From NCBI GenBank assembly GCA_026018925.1, contig JAKSZU010000004.1:108621498-108685497 (forward strand): DNA of 64,000 nt, given 5' to 3'. Shown piece after piece: positions 10,256-20,990 of this stretch. The first letter of the stretch is position 1. Each line of letters opens with the position of its first letter. This stretch comes from Tupaia tana. Taxonomy: Eukaryota; Chordata; Mammalia; Scandentia; Tupaiidae. The notes below the pieces were generated by a model. The model saw only the letters and a list, made by a program, of their open reading frames with translations. It had not been told where the DNA came from and did no database searches. The position numbers were made by a program, and so were the translations under genes.

Positions 10256-11567
10256 TTGAAGGCACATTGTATTCTGCCTAATTGACCATTTCACTTAGTT
10301 GAGTTTCCATGAAGCTATTCTTGGTATGAGATTGCAGTTTTTATTATATCTTGATAATCCTTCCCCCCTACTTAAAGTAATATAGGAGATATTTTGTTAT
10401 GAAAATTCTGAGTTCTAAAGCTTATCCTTGAAGAAGTCGAGCCTTTGAGACACTCTGGAACCTAAATGATGACAAAGCTGCTGTTACTGGAAGTTTGCCT
10501 GCACAGACTACAAATGCACTGAGGCAGTACAAGGGTGGAAACCAGTGCGTGGTACAGGCGCATCTCATGAAGCATTCTCAAGGGGGTTCTCCCAGGAACG
10601 GAGATAGGAGAACCCCCATCTGCTGCCCCACTGTTCTTTAGGTATGTCCAAGGTCAAAGAAAATTAACTGGGGGTTTGCAGGCTCTGTGGAGCCAGCCTC
10701 TGAGAACCGGGGAGTGGGGAAGGCTGGGGATATCTGTGTTGAAGCCACAGACCACTCCAGACAAGGGTATAGACAGGCCCAGGGGAGCTTTGCCACCTTG
10801 GGAGAGCTCTTAGTCCTCCCGTTCCACTGAGAGTTACTGCATCCAGGCTCAGAGACCCAGGGTTTGTCAAAGGCAGGGAAGAATTTTTCATTCTTTTCTT
10901 CCAACCTCAGAAAAGCACTGGAAAATGCCACAGCATGGTTCTCCCAGCCTCTTAAAGGAATTCCAGGTCTCGCTGGATTCTCCTTACAATGCAATGGGAG
11001 GAGGATTATAGCGTATTGGAGACTGAGAGGCACAGCAAAGGAAATGGTGGTGGAAGGTGAACACTTTCCACACTTTGTTCCAGAGAAAGAGCCTTCTGGC
11101 ATTACTGCCTCTCTGCTTTTGGGGGGGCACTTACTTCAGCAAACGTAAGGGGCTTCCCAAGTTAGTTTGAGAAGTTGGTTTTCAAAGAGAAAATAAACAG
11201 ATGCCCCATGTATACGGATGCAACCAAGTCCTGGGAAAAGTGCTAGAACCAATGTCACATCCCCGTCGGCACATTCCACTCTGCAGACATTGTGTGTGTG
11301 TCCTTTCTCCCTCCTTCAAGAACCCCAAATCCCTCTGCTCACACCCCAGCTGTTAGATTGGGTAATGCCAGCTGTGGCTCCTTGTGTCACTGTCAAGCAG
11401 CTGAACGTGAGACTTCGCAACCATAAAAAGGGCACTTTGGTGAGTCAGAAAGATGTCCTTGGAATGTCACCACTGCTTGGATTGCCTCACTCTTCTTTGC
11501 CAATGTAGGAATAGGGTGTGAGAACCACAGAAGTCCTTAATGCATATATAGTGCTATATATGATCAT
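10256..11567. other. Unique intron sequence
   Basis: No repeat was recognised. The 154-aa minus frame at 10638-11102 has no recognisable domain and probably is chance. Confidence 0.45.
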
Positions 11568-12095
11568 GAGTCCCCTTTACTGAGAAGTTTCACGGTGCAA
11601 GGCCCTACAATAAACCATGCACACACATATATACACACACACACACATATATATATGCACACATGTGTGTATGCATATCTTTTTTTTTTTTTCTTTTTTT
11701 GGAGAGGTTTTTGCTATAGGGCGCGTGCGCTCGCCAGACAGACAGAGAGAGACAGAGAGATAGAAAGCAGGAAATCACCCCCCAGGGGGGATGGCCACGC
11801 CGCAATCCCTTCTCCTCCATTCTCCTCTCGGGATCTTGGGCACGCACGCACACGCGCCCGGCGTGAGTTTAAGCCGCCGGGTCCGGGACTCGAACCGCGG
11901 TCGACTACGTGGGAGTCCAGCGACATAGCCATTACTCTAACTGCTGGTCCCTGTATGCATATCTTATACAAGCCTCACAACAGTCCACTTTACAAGTGAA
12001 GAAACTGCAGCTCGAAATGCTCAGGAAGGTTCCTAGCTATCAGGTGGCAGAACTGGAGATGGAATGAAATCCATATATCCATAACCCCAAGCCTT
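11568..12095 (+). repeat. MIR-like ancient SINE split by a young SINE
   Basis: The flanks of the SINE at 11683-11951 join to read GGTGCAAGGCCCTAC ... CTTATACAAGCCTCACAAC ... AAGTGAAGAAACTGCAGCTC ... GGTGGCAGAACTGGA, in the order expected for a sense MIR. Confidence 0.55.
11683..11951 (-). repeat. Reference copy of the dominant tRNA-derived SINE (long form)
   Basis: This copy is close to the family consensus and defines it. Read on the minus strand it has a tRNA-like head (GGGACCAGCAGTTAGAGTAA) with a Pol III B box (GGTTCGAGTCC) about 60 bp in. A CpG-rich middle (CGCCGGGCGCGTGTGCGTGC), a pyrimidine-rich stretch and the terminal GCCCTATAGCAAAAACCTC follow, then an A-rich tail. A perfect 14-bp duplication, TGTATGCATATCTT (11669-11682 and 11952-11965), marks a retroposition event. 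The tail type and duplications imply mobilisation by L1 machinery. High CpG content and intact duplication suggest a recent insertion. Confidence 0.93.
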
Positions 12096-12135
12096 TGTTA
12101 AAAACAATGCACTAGCTGAATCGCCAACTATTCTT

Positions 12136-12402
12136 TTTTTTTTTTTTGAGAGTTTTTTTTTTTTTTTTTTTTGCTAAGGGCTTGTGCACTCGCCAGACAG
12201 ATCGAGAGAGACAGAGAGAGAGAAATCACCCCCCAGGGGGGATGGCCACACTGCAATCCCTTCTCCTCCATTCTCCTCTCGGGATCTTGGGCACGCATGC
12301 ACACGCACCTGGCGTGAGTTTAAGCCACCGGGTCCGGGACGCAAGCCACGGTCGACTACGTGGGAGTCCAGCGACATAGCCATTACGCCAGCTGCTGGTC
12401 CC
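12136..12402 (-). repeat. tRNA-SINE, long form, young
   Basis: Near-consensus antisense copy flanked by AACTATTCTT (before the T-run) and TAACTATTCTT (after the head), a duplication of about 10-13 bp. The tail holds two T-runs separated by GAGAG. Confidence 0.9.
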
Positions 12403-12705
12403 GCTAACTATTCTTGTCCCCACCAATTTTTCTCTTCTCTAAATAATTTAAACGCATACGCATCAAATCATTGCTAATTTATTCACAGGCAATAATGCTT
12501 TATTCACTGATTGCTTCAAGTGGATTGAAGTCCATTTGGACTGTAGAGGCATGTTTTCATGTATTTTATGTTTCCTGGGTAACCAGGGGCCAGCCACCCA
12601 GGAGGAACTCAATGTTGCCTGAATCAAAGACAGTGGAGGTTATGGTTAAAAAGACTTGTAGAGTGTGTGCACATATGTGTGTATACCATTATACCTACCT
12701 TGGCT
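12403..12705. other. Unique intron sequence
   Basis: Ordinary AT-rich intron; nothing recognised. Confidence 0.4.
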
Positions 12706-13070
12706 TGCTATGATGTTGCTGAACAGAAATACCTGAGATTGTGTATCTTATACAGAATAGAGGTTTATTTGACTCATGGTTCTGGTAGCAGGAAAGTCCA
12801 AGGGCCTGGAGCTGGCATCAGGTTGGCCTCTGATGCTAAAACAGAACAAGGCTGACAGAAGCAAGAAGGCCAGAAGAGGCATGGAAGCCCCCAAGTCTTC
12901 TGTTTGCCCCACCCTGCCCTCAGCCAACTGTGTGCCCACCCACATTGACTGAAGGCAGATCTCCCTCTTTCAGCCCACTGACTCCCAGCCCAGTCTTGTC
13001 TGGTAAGGTGTCCATGCACACTGAAGGTTGGTTTTTCATTCTAGTTCTTCTCACAACCAAGAACACTGGT
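12706..13070 (-). repeat. MaLR-type LTR fragment
   Basis: Antisense to the LTR at 7169: GAACAGAAATACCTGAGATT, GAGGTTTATTTGACTCATGG and GAAAGTCCAAGGGCCTGG appear in the expected order. The copy is incomplete at its far end and has no internal viral genes. Confidence 0.6.
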
Positions 13071-13695
13071 CTCTGGGAGTGCAGGTGTCTGTTGCTCAGG
13101 GTTGGGATGGTCTTTATGGCCTGTAGCCGAGGAGTCTATGGACTGCTCTGATCCAGCGGTTCTCAAATTCTACTGAGCAACAGACTCCCAGATTTTGAGC
13201 ACCACCCACAGAGTGTCTGACATAGTGGATCCAGGGTAAGACGTGAGAATCTGCATGTCTAACAGGTACCCAGGAGATGGACATCTGGCCCTGGGACATG
13301 CCCTGAGAACCACTTCTCGCCTTGATGTTTGCTGTTGTTACGGCTATTGTGTTTATTTGTTGGTTTACTTTTCCACAGTTGCCCAGACTCAGACCTGTTT
13401 TGCTCACCATGAGGGTCCCAGTGCTCAGAATGATGCTTGGCACATGCAGGGATTCACCAATTACAGAATGAATAGATTCTCTGAAACCTCTCTCCAACCT
13501 GGTGCAAACCTGCACCTCTCACTGCAGCTCGAAGACAACCTCCTGCCCACCTTCCTCCCTGCAATGCCACCCCAATTCCAACTGATCCTCCTTCTTTTCT
13601 TTCAAAAGAGCAGACTGAGTAACATCGCAGCCCTGCTTATGAACTTCTGAGTAGACATCCCACAACCATCAGAGTGTATTCAAATAAGATGTAGA
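13071..13695. other. Unique intron sequence
   Basis: Overlapping frames of about 133-135 aa occur on both strands (13114-13515 minus, 13243-13650 plus). Neither has a recognisable domain. Confidence 0.4.
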
Positions 13696-13697
13696 AA

Positions 13698-13852
13698 TGC
13701 AGGCAGGCAGGTGGTGTGGTGGTTAAAGGCACTAGATGCCAATATGGCCACCTGCAGTTCGAGTCCCGAGTCTGGTGGCTTGCTTCTTCATTTTCCCTGT
13801 CTCTCTCTGATCAAATTAAAATTAAAAAGTTAAATAAAATAAAGACATAAAA
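13698..13852 (+). repeat. tRNA-SINE, short form
   Basis: GGTGGTGTGGTGGTTAAAG head, B box GTTCGAGTCCCG, then pyrimidines and GATCAAATTAAAATTAAA tail. Confidence 0.85.
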
Positions 13853-13977
13853 AAAGACATAGAAATGCTTCATGTTTTGGCATCAGTCTAACCACTCACC
13901 AATACCAGGACCTTCATCTGCAGAGGAACCCTACAATCTAGTCCCTACAAGCCAGGCTTTCTTCCCAGGCCTGGAAA

Positions 13978-14345
13978 GGTTAAATTGAAGTACAAGCTTA
14001 TTTTGTTGCAAAAATGCAGTTTTTTCATAATACATGTTTTCCATGATTTTTTTTTTTTTTTGGAGAGGTTTTTGCTATAGGGCACGTGTGCTTGCCAGAA
14101 AGACAGAGAGACAGAGAGACAGAAAGTGAGAAATCACCCCTCCCAGGGGGGATGGCCACACCGCAATCCCTTCTCCTCCATTGTCCTCTCAGGATCTTGG
14201 GCATGCACGCACACACGTCTGGCGTGAGTTTAAGCCACTGGGTCTGGGACCAAACTGTGGTCAGCTACGTGGGAGTCCAGAGACATAGCCATTACGCCAA
14301 CAGCTGGTCCCTTTCCATGAATTTTTTTGAAGACCCCCTTGTATC
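13978..14345 (+). repeat. Unassigned ancient repeat with a SINE at a recurrent site
   Basis: AAATTGAAGTACAAGCTTAT ... TAATACATGTTTTCCATGA and, after the SINE, TTTCCATGAATTTTTTTGAAG. The same words occur at 9625-9714/10243-10275 and, without a SINE, at 51886-51985. I could not assign the family. Confidence 0.55.
14046..14312 (-). repeat. tRNA-SINE, long form
   Basis: Antisense copy with T-run, GGAGAGGTTTTTGCTATAGG and a head ending CAACAGCTGGTCCC. The TTTCCATGA word on both sides is its duplication, and is the same target used by the SINE at 9717. Confidence 0.9.
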
Positions 14346-14387
14346 ATCATGAATTTCTTTTATACTTCTAAAGACTATTCAGTGTTC

Positions 14388-14592
14388 CAAAAAGGGAAAA
14401 AAATTATTTACTCTGTGAACAAAAGACACAGAGAGACAGAGATATAGCACCCTGGACAGGGTCTTGTCACCATGCTCTGCCCCGAATCATGGGCCCACGC
14501 TTGCCCAGGGTACTCAGGGAGGTCTCCAGAAACCTTCCCACGTGGGTCCGTCTCACAGAGCATCACGTTTTACTGCCCTGAGTCCCTTTACG
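14388..14592 (-). repeat. Second tRNA-SINE family, copy 3
   Basis: AAAAATTATTTACTCTGTG tail side, GACACAGAGAGACAGAG, ATCATGGGCCCACGCTTGCC middle and a TTTTACTGCCCTGAGTCCC end. Confidence 0.65.
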
Positions 14593-14594
14593 AG

Positions 14595-14637
14595 CACTTA
14601 ATGTTATCACTCTAGGTTTACACGTGCCAGGCACCGC

Positions 14638-14673
<36 letters not shown>

Positions 14674-14805
14674 CTTATACAAGACTCACAACGATCCTCT
14701 TCACAAGTGAGAAAACCAGCTCAAAACGCTCACCCAAAGTCCGTAGCTATCAGGGGTGAAAACTGGAAATTAAATTGAGGTGTGCACAATGCCAAAGCCT
14801 GGATG
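14595..14805 (+). repeat. MIR-like fragment with (TG)n
   Basis: GTGCCAGGCACCGCGCAG, then a (TG)14 tract (14641-14668), CTCACAACGATCCTC, CACAAGTGAGAAAACC and TAGCTATCAGGGGTG in MIR order. Confidence 0.5.
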
Positions 14806-15229
14806 TAACCGTCCTGTGACTCGGAGAAGTTAAACACTGTCTCTTCTAACCACATCCTCACCTGCCCCTCGTCTCTGCAGATCACCTACTCTGTCAGGCC
14901 CTAGCTACGACGTCACATCCACTGGGAAGCATTTTCCAACAGTCCTGAGTCCTCCGCCCTTAATGCGCATGCACACGCTCCCAGGGTGCACGTATGTGCA
15001 CATACAGCAGCCCCCACACCCCTGACCCCAATGCACTTCGCGTCTCCACTATAACAGTCATGTATGTCATATTTTATTGCAATTATTCTGCTACAGGAGT
15101 TTCTGATCCACTGAGGATCTGAATGCCTGGAACACAAAAGTGGTTTCCCTTCCTCTTGTAATCACGGGTATCCAGCCCAGTGTCTGACAGATACACAGGC
15201 CCTCAAAATGTTTGCCGAACTGGCCTCAA
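14806..15229. other. Unique intron sequence
   Basis: Repeat-free and ordinary in composition, with CpG increasing slightly near 14900-15050. Confidence 0.4.
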
Positions 15230-15560
15230 TTTAATTTAGTTGGCATCAATCAGAGAGTGAGGAATAAACAGTCATGGATTTAGAGAGACTAATTCTCCGA
15301 GGTCTTCACCGCCAAGGCCAAAGCAAAAACTAAAGTAATTACTTGGGTAGATAGTTCATGAAAGAAGGAAAACCATTTGCATTTGAATATCTAGGGAGGA
15401 TTTTCTGCTTATTGATGTTTCTGGAATTTTTCAGATAATGGCTTCAATTCTTTGATTCTTTCATGGTGAAGAGAGTAGGCCAGAAAGTTAATCTATCAAT
15501 CACTCTCTCATCTGAAACCAGGCAACTTTTAACCAGCTCTGCTGAACAGAAAAGCAGTTT
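15230..15560. promoter_or_regulatory. AT-rich candidate conserved noncoding element with POU octamer
   Basis: This repeat-free stretch lies next to the CpG island and contains a perfect octamer ATTTGCAT (15375-15382), a GTAATTAC-type homeodomain palindrome nearby (about 15334-15343) and several ATTGAT/CAAT-like words. That composition is typical of developmental enhancers, but conservation was not tested. Confidence 0.35.
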
Positions 15561-15699
15561 TTAGAATGCCATGGTGCAGAGGTTGAAGGGCCGGCCGGGT
15601 TCAGATTCAGCCCTCTGCAGAGCTCCAGAAGAAAGCCAGGAGTTGTTAAATTGCTTCCCTGATACTTAAACGACCTCACATCTGGCTACCATTTATTCC

Positions 15700-16720
15700 G
15701 CCCTTAAAACTCTCAAGGCTGGAGCACGCAGGAGGAGCGTGCGCAAGGCAGGGGACCCTGTGAGTGATACCTGCGGCCCGGCACGCATAGACCCCGGGCC
15801 AGAACGGGTAAAACCAGACCAGGACTCCGAGACCCTAGAGCCCGGAAGAAAGCACAGGGCAGGGAGCACGTGCGCCTGTGCGTCTGTGCGTCTGTCTCTG
15901 AATGCGTGAAGGAGAGGCGAAGGCGTGAGAGTCAGGGAGGAGGGTGGGCAGTCGGTGTCCCAAACGTGGACCGCACGGCGCTCCCCTGTAGCGATGCTGC
16001 GGGTGCACGCACACTCGCACACACGCACACACGCACACACACAAATCCCCAGCACCTGCTTCGGAACCCCCTCGCGCAGGCTGGCGGGCGGCGCGGCCCC
16101 CGCCAGCGCAGAGCCGGCGGATTTACCGTGGCATTACTTTTAATTAAGTCGCGGCGCGGCGGGGCAGCGCGGGGTGGGCCCTAATCCCGGCCGCCTGACG
16201 TCACCTGGGAACGCGCTGCGGCGCGGGGGGGCGCGGACCCGGGACGACCTCGCCGCGACCCGGCCGCGCCTCCGCCCGCTCCCGGCTTTGCTCGGCGGGA
16301 ATTAAGGGGAGCAGAAATGTTAGCACACTTTTAATTGGAAACCGAGTTCTTCTTTCAGAGCGGCTTGTTTACTCAGGACCGGGCATTAGAACTCAGGGGA
16401 GGCTCTAATTGAACTGACGGCTTTGGAGATTATGGGGAACATATGGCCCTACCGCCGGCCTCTTTATCTGCATTTTCTCATAAAACTGCCCCGTCCGTGT
16501 GGGTCTCTCCCCGGCCTCTTCCATTTCCAAGGGCCTTTGAAGAGCGGGCGAGCGTGGGGGACGCGGCCCAGCAGCCCCGACGCTTCGCGGGACGAGGCTG
16601 GCACGGCGCGCCCAGAGGGAAACAGCTAGGAGGAAAGCGGACGCTGCCGGCCTGGCAGGGTGACTCCGACCGTGTGGGCGATCGGCTGGGGGCATTGCCA
16701 AGGTAACGGGGCCGCCCGCT
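15700..16720. promoter_or_regulatory. Intragenic CpG-rich island with CRE and homeodomain-type motifs
   Basis: By eye this is the only long CpG-dense block in the window, densest at 16060-16300, and no repeat was recognised in it apart from a CA-rich tract. It holds a perfect CRE palindrome (TGACGTCA, 16196-16203), TTAATTAA (16140-16147), TAATCC (16182-16187), TTAATTGG (16331-16338) and TAATTG (16406-16411). Open frames here have no recognisable protein, and no LMX1A exon matches. It lies about 21 kb into the intron downstream of the LIM2 exon. Candidate roles are enhancer, alternative promoter or antisense lncRNA promoter; the sequence alone cannot decide. Confidence 0.6.
16004..16043. repeat. 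CA-rich simple repeat within the CpG island
   Basis: Alternating CACAC/GCACACACG tract of about 40 bp. Confidence 0.8.
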
Positions 16721-18484
16721 GGCCGCCCTTCCTCTGCAGCCCAGGAGAAGCCTCCAGGTCTGGGCTGTGGCCTAGCCTGCCCACGTACCCTAAGCGAAGT
16801 GGAACACGGTGTCTTGGGCAGAATTACAACTCTCTCTTCCTGTCGTCTACCCGTCAGTCAGTCAAGCATCTACCCGTGCTCCCTTGCAGACTCCAGCACC
16901 AAGCACCACCCTGTTGGACCCCCACACCAGCCTCACTCTACCAGGGGTGTCAGAGACACGCCGGGCACATGGCCGAAGTAGAATTTCTGCAGAACAGTCC
17001 TTTTCCATACTGCAAGGGATACATTTAAGCAAAGATGTTACTCACCGTTGACCTACAATTCAAATTGTACACACCCCCTAGATTGTTGTTTGCTGTCTCA
17101 CAACCCTCACTGCCCTGCTCGCTCTGGGGAAGACTGCCTTCGGTGTCAGCTGCAGAAATCCCCTGGCTCAGCAGCAAAGCTCTGCACCCTGGAAGAAGGA
17201 CTGACCAAGGCACCCCAGCCCCAGCCCCTTCACCACCTTGAGTGCCCTTTAGACTCACCTAGGGAGCTCCAAAACTCCGGCTGTCACATGGCACGCCATG
17301 CAGATTAAATCCCCAAGCAGAATAAATCTCATAGAGTGACTCCTTTGAAGGATAACCCGTAATCTCCTTTACCTCCGTATTTGGGTATTGGTGGTCTCCC
17401 TCCACTAGAAGGTGAGCTTTAAGAGAGCAGAGCTGTCACTCCAGCACCTGGACTGAGCCAGGTGTGGGGTCTGCTCAGAAACACTTGCTCACTAGTTAAA
17501 CTTCATGTATGTGTGTGTATCTTACACACCCAGACCCAACTCCCGCCCGATGCAAGTGCCCGCGAGTTCCCATGGACAGAGCAGATGCTTCCCACCCTCA
17601 CTGGCTCCCACGAAGAAACGAAGGCTTGGCCACTGGACCTTGCACACCCCTGGGTCTATGGACGCCGCTGCACAGGCACGCACGCCCAGGACTCAGTTCT
17701 GTGGTCAGAATCACCAAAGAAACCCAAACATGCCTCTGGCTCCCAGCATGCAAAGCTGGATTTGAACCCTCAGCATCTGAATGGCCCTTAAATGACCGAA
17801 TTTCTGTGTACTTCTACAGCACCACATGCCGAGTACGCAGAGGAAGCCGTGGTCGGGCTTGCCACCATCTCCAGAAAGTGGAACCTTAGAGATTTTCCTT
17901 GGCAAGGACCTCGAGACATAGAGACATACGAGGGGTGATTCTTCCCTTTGCTCAGAGAGCTGTCGAAAGCATCTTCAGAGCCACCTCGAAGACCCCGGAC
18001 TGGCAGCCTAAAAGTCAGTGGGCTTGCCTGGAGAGCTGGTGCGAGGGAACCCGTCTCCCTGCACCTCCTCCCCGACCCTCACTACCCCACAGTGACAGAA
18101 AGAGTCCCTGGTCATTTTGGTAGGTAAGGAGAGATCGAAGTCCCAGGTCAGCGCCACATGTCCACAGACGGCACTCCTCCCGCTCACCGTCACGCTGCAA
18201 AGCCCACCCAAAGAGGACCCAAGGTGAAGGGGGACACAGAGAGGACAGTGTCCTTCCCATCACTGGAAGCTGAACCGAAGTTCACTTCTCCCGACGTGGA
18301 ATGGTAACAGATGGTAGATGATGCGGGCACAAGAACCTCACAGGAAGTAGTTTTGATACGTACCAATTCACACCATTGTCAGCCTTTTATTCATTTAATT
18401 AATCAAGACTGGTTTGCACAGCCGATGCCTCTCATCTGGACAGAAAAGTCAGTTGGTGTTTTTATTTTTTTTCCCCCCTACCTC
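16721..18484. other. Repeat-poor unique intron flanking the CpG island
   Basis: No SINE, LINE or LTR was recognised over about 1.75 kb, which is unusual in this window. Several overlapping frames of 70-126 aa have no recognisable domain. Confidence 0.5.
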
Positions 18485-18497
18485 AGAAAAGCCACAG

Positions 18498-18784
18498 AAG
18501 GGACCAGCAGTTAACGTGACAGCTATGTGGCTGAACTCCCATGTAGTCGAAGTCGACCGTGGTTCGCGTCCCAGACCTGGTGGCTTAAACTCACGCCGGA
18601 TGCATGTGCTTGCGTACCCAAGATTCCGAGAAGAGGATGGAGGAGAAAGGATTGCGGCGTGGTCATCCTCCCTGGGGGGTGATTTCTCACTTTCTATCTC
18701 TCTGTCTCTGTCTGTCTTTCTGGCGAGCGCATATGCACCCTATAGCAAAAACCTCTTAAAAAAAAAAAAAAGAAAAAAGAAAGA
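18498..18784 (+). repeat. tRNA-SINE, long form, young
   Basis: Sense copy starting GGGACCAGCAGTTAACG and ending GCACCCTATAGCAAAAACC plus A-rich tail. The duplication is AAAAGCCACAGAA before and AAAAGCCACAGGA after (from about 18485 and 18788). Confidence 0.9.
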
Positions 18785-18799
18785 AAGAAAAGCCACAGG

Positions 18800-19264
18800 A
18801 GCAGAAACAGAAGTTTGTTGAGTAATTTTCAAAACAACAGAAAGCAAAGATCGCAGGCACCTCTAAAGTGCCCCTGCATTTACACCACGTTCTCTTTGAC
18901 TCCTGCCTCGAGGAGGTGCCCAGGAGAGAGAGAGTGACGGTGATTAATGATGGAGGAGGATCTGGAGGTTAGAACAGAAGGTGAACTTGTGACTGGTTTG
19001 GAAAGGGAGCACGAGCTCAGTTCAGACCCCCTTGTTCTCGCTGCTTTAATTATATGTGAAAGGCTGTTCAGCCGGGGTCTCTCAGGTAGGAAGTCCTACT
19101 GCGCACCTGGAGCACTGCCACAGCTGGCCAGGGAGAGCTGTCAGTGACAGGCGATGACAGGCTGCCAGGCCCTCTCTGATGTGCCCGTGCATGTGAACGG
19201 TGAGGCCGCACCGCCGTGCTTCCCGATGCAGCCTCCGGAGCTGCGCGGCCCGGGGCTGCCTGGA
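18800..19264. other. Unique intron sequence
   Basis: No recognisable repeat or exon. Confidence 0.4.
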
Positions 19265-19450
19265 CTGGCCCTTTCCGTGATGAGCTGTGGCCCTTAAGAA
19301 CGTCACGAACTTCTCCATGTTCATTTTCCTCTTCTGTAGGATGGGAATAATCCTAACCATGCCTTCCTCATCAGCCCAATGAAGATTAAGTTAGTCCACT
19401 CATGTAAGCTGTAAAGGCGATGCTAAGTGCACAGTAAGGGTTTCATAGTT
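19265..19450 (-). repeat. MIR-like ancient SINE
   Basis: CTTCTCCATGTTCATTTTCC, CTTCTGTAGGATGGGAATAA and GATGCTAAGTGCACAGTAAG follow the antisense MIR order. Confidence 0.55.
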
Positions 19451-19458
19451 GCCGATAA

Positions 19459-19702
19459 TGGGCCAGCAGGTGGTGTGGCGGTTAAGACCTGGATCATACA
19501 CGGCCAGCTTCATGGTTCGAGTCCCAGACCCAAAAGCCTGAGAATCACACTGGGTGCGTGTGCATGCATGCCCAAAATCCCAAGAGGAAAGTGCAGAAGG
19601 GACTGCAGTGTGGCCAGTCCCCCAGGGAGATGATTTTTCACCCTCTCTTTGTCTTTAGCAAGTGCATGAGCCCTATAAAAATAAAAATAAAAAAAAAAAA
19701 CA
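19459..19702 (+). repeat. tRNA-SINE, long form
   Basis: GGGCCAGCAGGTGGTGTGG head, intact B box GGTTCGAGTCCC and CATGAGCCCTATAAAAATA tail. Confidence 0.88.
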
Positions 19703-19734
19703 AGAAATTGCTGACAAAATCATCATGATGCCAT

Positions 19735-19960
19735 CATCATTATGCATAAATCACAATGACTGATTATCCATTTCGCCGTTTTATTTTTCAGGGATTGTGC
19801 AGGAGAAATGCTTGCACACAAACAGCACATTACGGCCATAAAACATGCTCAGAAGCAACTGCACTCCTTTTAAATAATAGTTTATTATTTATTTTCATTG
19901 ACATTATTAAGCGGGAAGATGAGTCCGAAATTAAATCACAAGGAATATAAGAGAGGCTCT
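19735..19960. promoter_or_regulatory. AT-rich unique block, candidate conserved element
   Basis: It follows a SINE tail and contains no repeat I recognise. It has TATGCATAA, GATTATC, CATAAAAC and several TAATAG/TTATTA words. Only its composition and lack of repeats suggest function. Confidence 0.25.
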
Positions 19961-20733
19961 GCATTATCTAGATCTGTATGTAACCTGTAACTTTTCCAGC
20001 ACCAAAGATGAACTCTACCCAACTATTCTAGTCAGGACTGGACCCCTGTCTCAGTATCAAGTAGCCTGACTTGGTAATTGGTAGAATTAAGTTCTTATTC
20101 GGACTTATCCCAGACTCAAGTGTCCTGTGTCTTTATTTCTCCATCTAGGCGGTGAAGACAAAACAAATACACTGGAAGATAAGGATTCAGTACTGAAAAA
20201 AGTGCTGAGCCTCAGACGGAGGGCACCAGATGGTTCTGGGTGTCAGCTCTATGGTAGTGATGCTAGCGAGAGTGAAAACTGTTTATTTTTCAAAAAACCT
20301 GAAAGGACCATGCAATTAAAACTACCTCATGCCAACCACCTAGAGATGCCACATGAATAAAACAGAAAATGTCCATGAAGACTTTTGCCCAAGTCATGAC
20401 ACAAATCTGTGTACTCTTCACGTCTCCTTAATAATGACAACGGTAAAGAGAGAGAACAGTTATTCCATGTTTGCTGGAGGCAGGCCACCATAACCACATC
20501 TGTGGGGCCCCAGGTGGCATCTTCTCTGTCTTTTCTCTTCTTTTATGCACCTGACACCGTGTGCTGATTAAAATATGCAAAATTTAAGGGATTCATACCA
20601 ATTCCAAAATCTGAGAACAGATTTGTAAGTAATTACATTGGGAAGCAGTATTTTTCAAAGTTCATGCTATGACCTGTCTATGGCTTATTAAATTAATATA
20701 GTGGGCTGAGACTAGAATTAGAAACTATGAGAG
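19961..20733. other. Unique AT-rich intron
   Basis: No repeat was recognised. GATTAAAATATGCAAAATTT (about 20568-20587) and TAAGTAATTACATT are AT-rich motif clusters without further support. Confidence 0.4.
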
Positions 20734-20737
20734 GTAG

Positions 20738-20882
20738 GCCCAGCAGGCAATGTGGTGGTTAAGGTGCTGACTTCCATTTAGAGAACCATAGTTTGAGTCC
20801 CAAACCTGGCCTGCTTTCTCACTTTCCCTCTCTCTCTCTCTTTTTCATTTTTGCTATGTGCCCTGTAGCAAAAATTTTAAAT
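20738..20882 (+). repeat. tRNA-SINE, short form
   Basis: GGCCCAGCAGGCAATGTGG head, TTTGAGTCCCAAACC B-box region, pyrimidines and TGTGCCCTGTAGCAAAAATT tail. Confidence 0.82.
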
Positions 20883-20884
20883 AT

Positions 20885-20955
20885 TGAGTTGTCTGGAAAG
20901 TCATGACACATTTTTGCATAGAAAAATACATCATGATGTTCCTGGCTACCTAATA
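20885..20955. mobile_element. Mariner-derived MITE, copy 2
   Basis: GAGTTGTCTGGAAAGTCATG and GCATTTTTGC-like words (ACATTTTTGCATAG) in the left arm. The right arm is eroded (ATGATGTTCCTGGCTACC). Confidence 0.65.
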
Positions 20956-20990
20956 ATAATAATTAATAAATAAAATTTAATAAATAATTC

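Noticed and set aside
11683..11951. Possible tRNA genes (intact A/B boxes in many places)
   Set aside because: The heads do not extend to a full cloverleaf with acceptor stem and are followed by the constant SINE body and A-rich tail, so they are tRNA-derived SINEs.
15693..16055. 120-aa frame in the CpG island as an LMX1A or other exon
   Set aside because: No homeodomain or LIM motif; a low-complexity Cys/Val start comes from the CA repeat, and GC-rich DNA favours chance frames.
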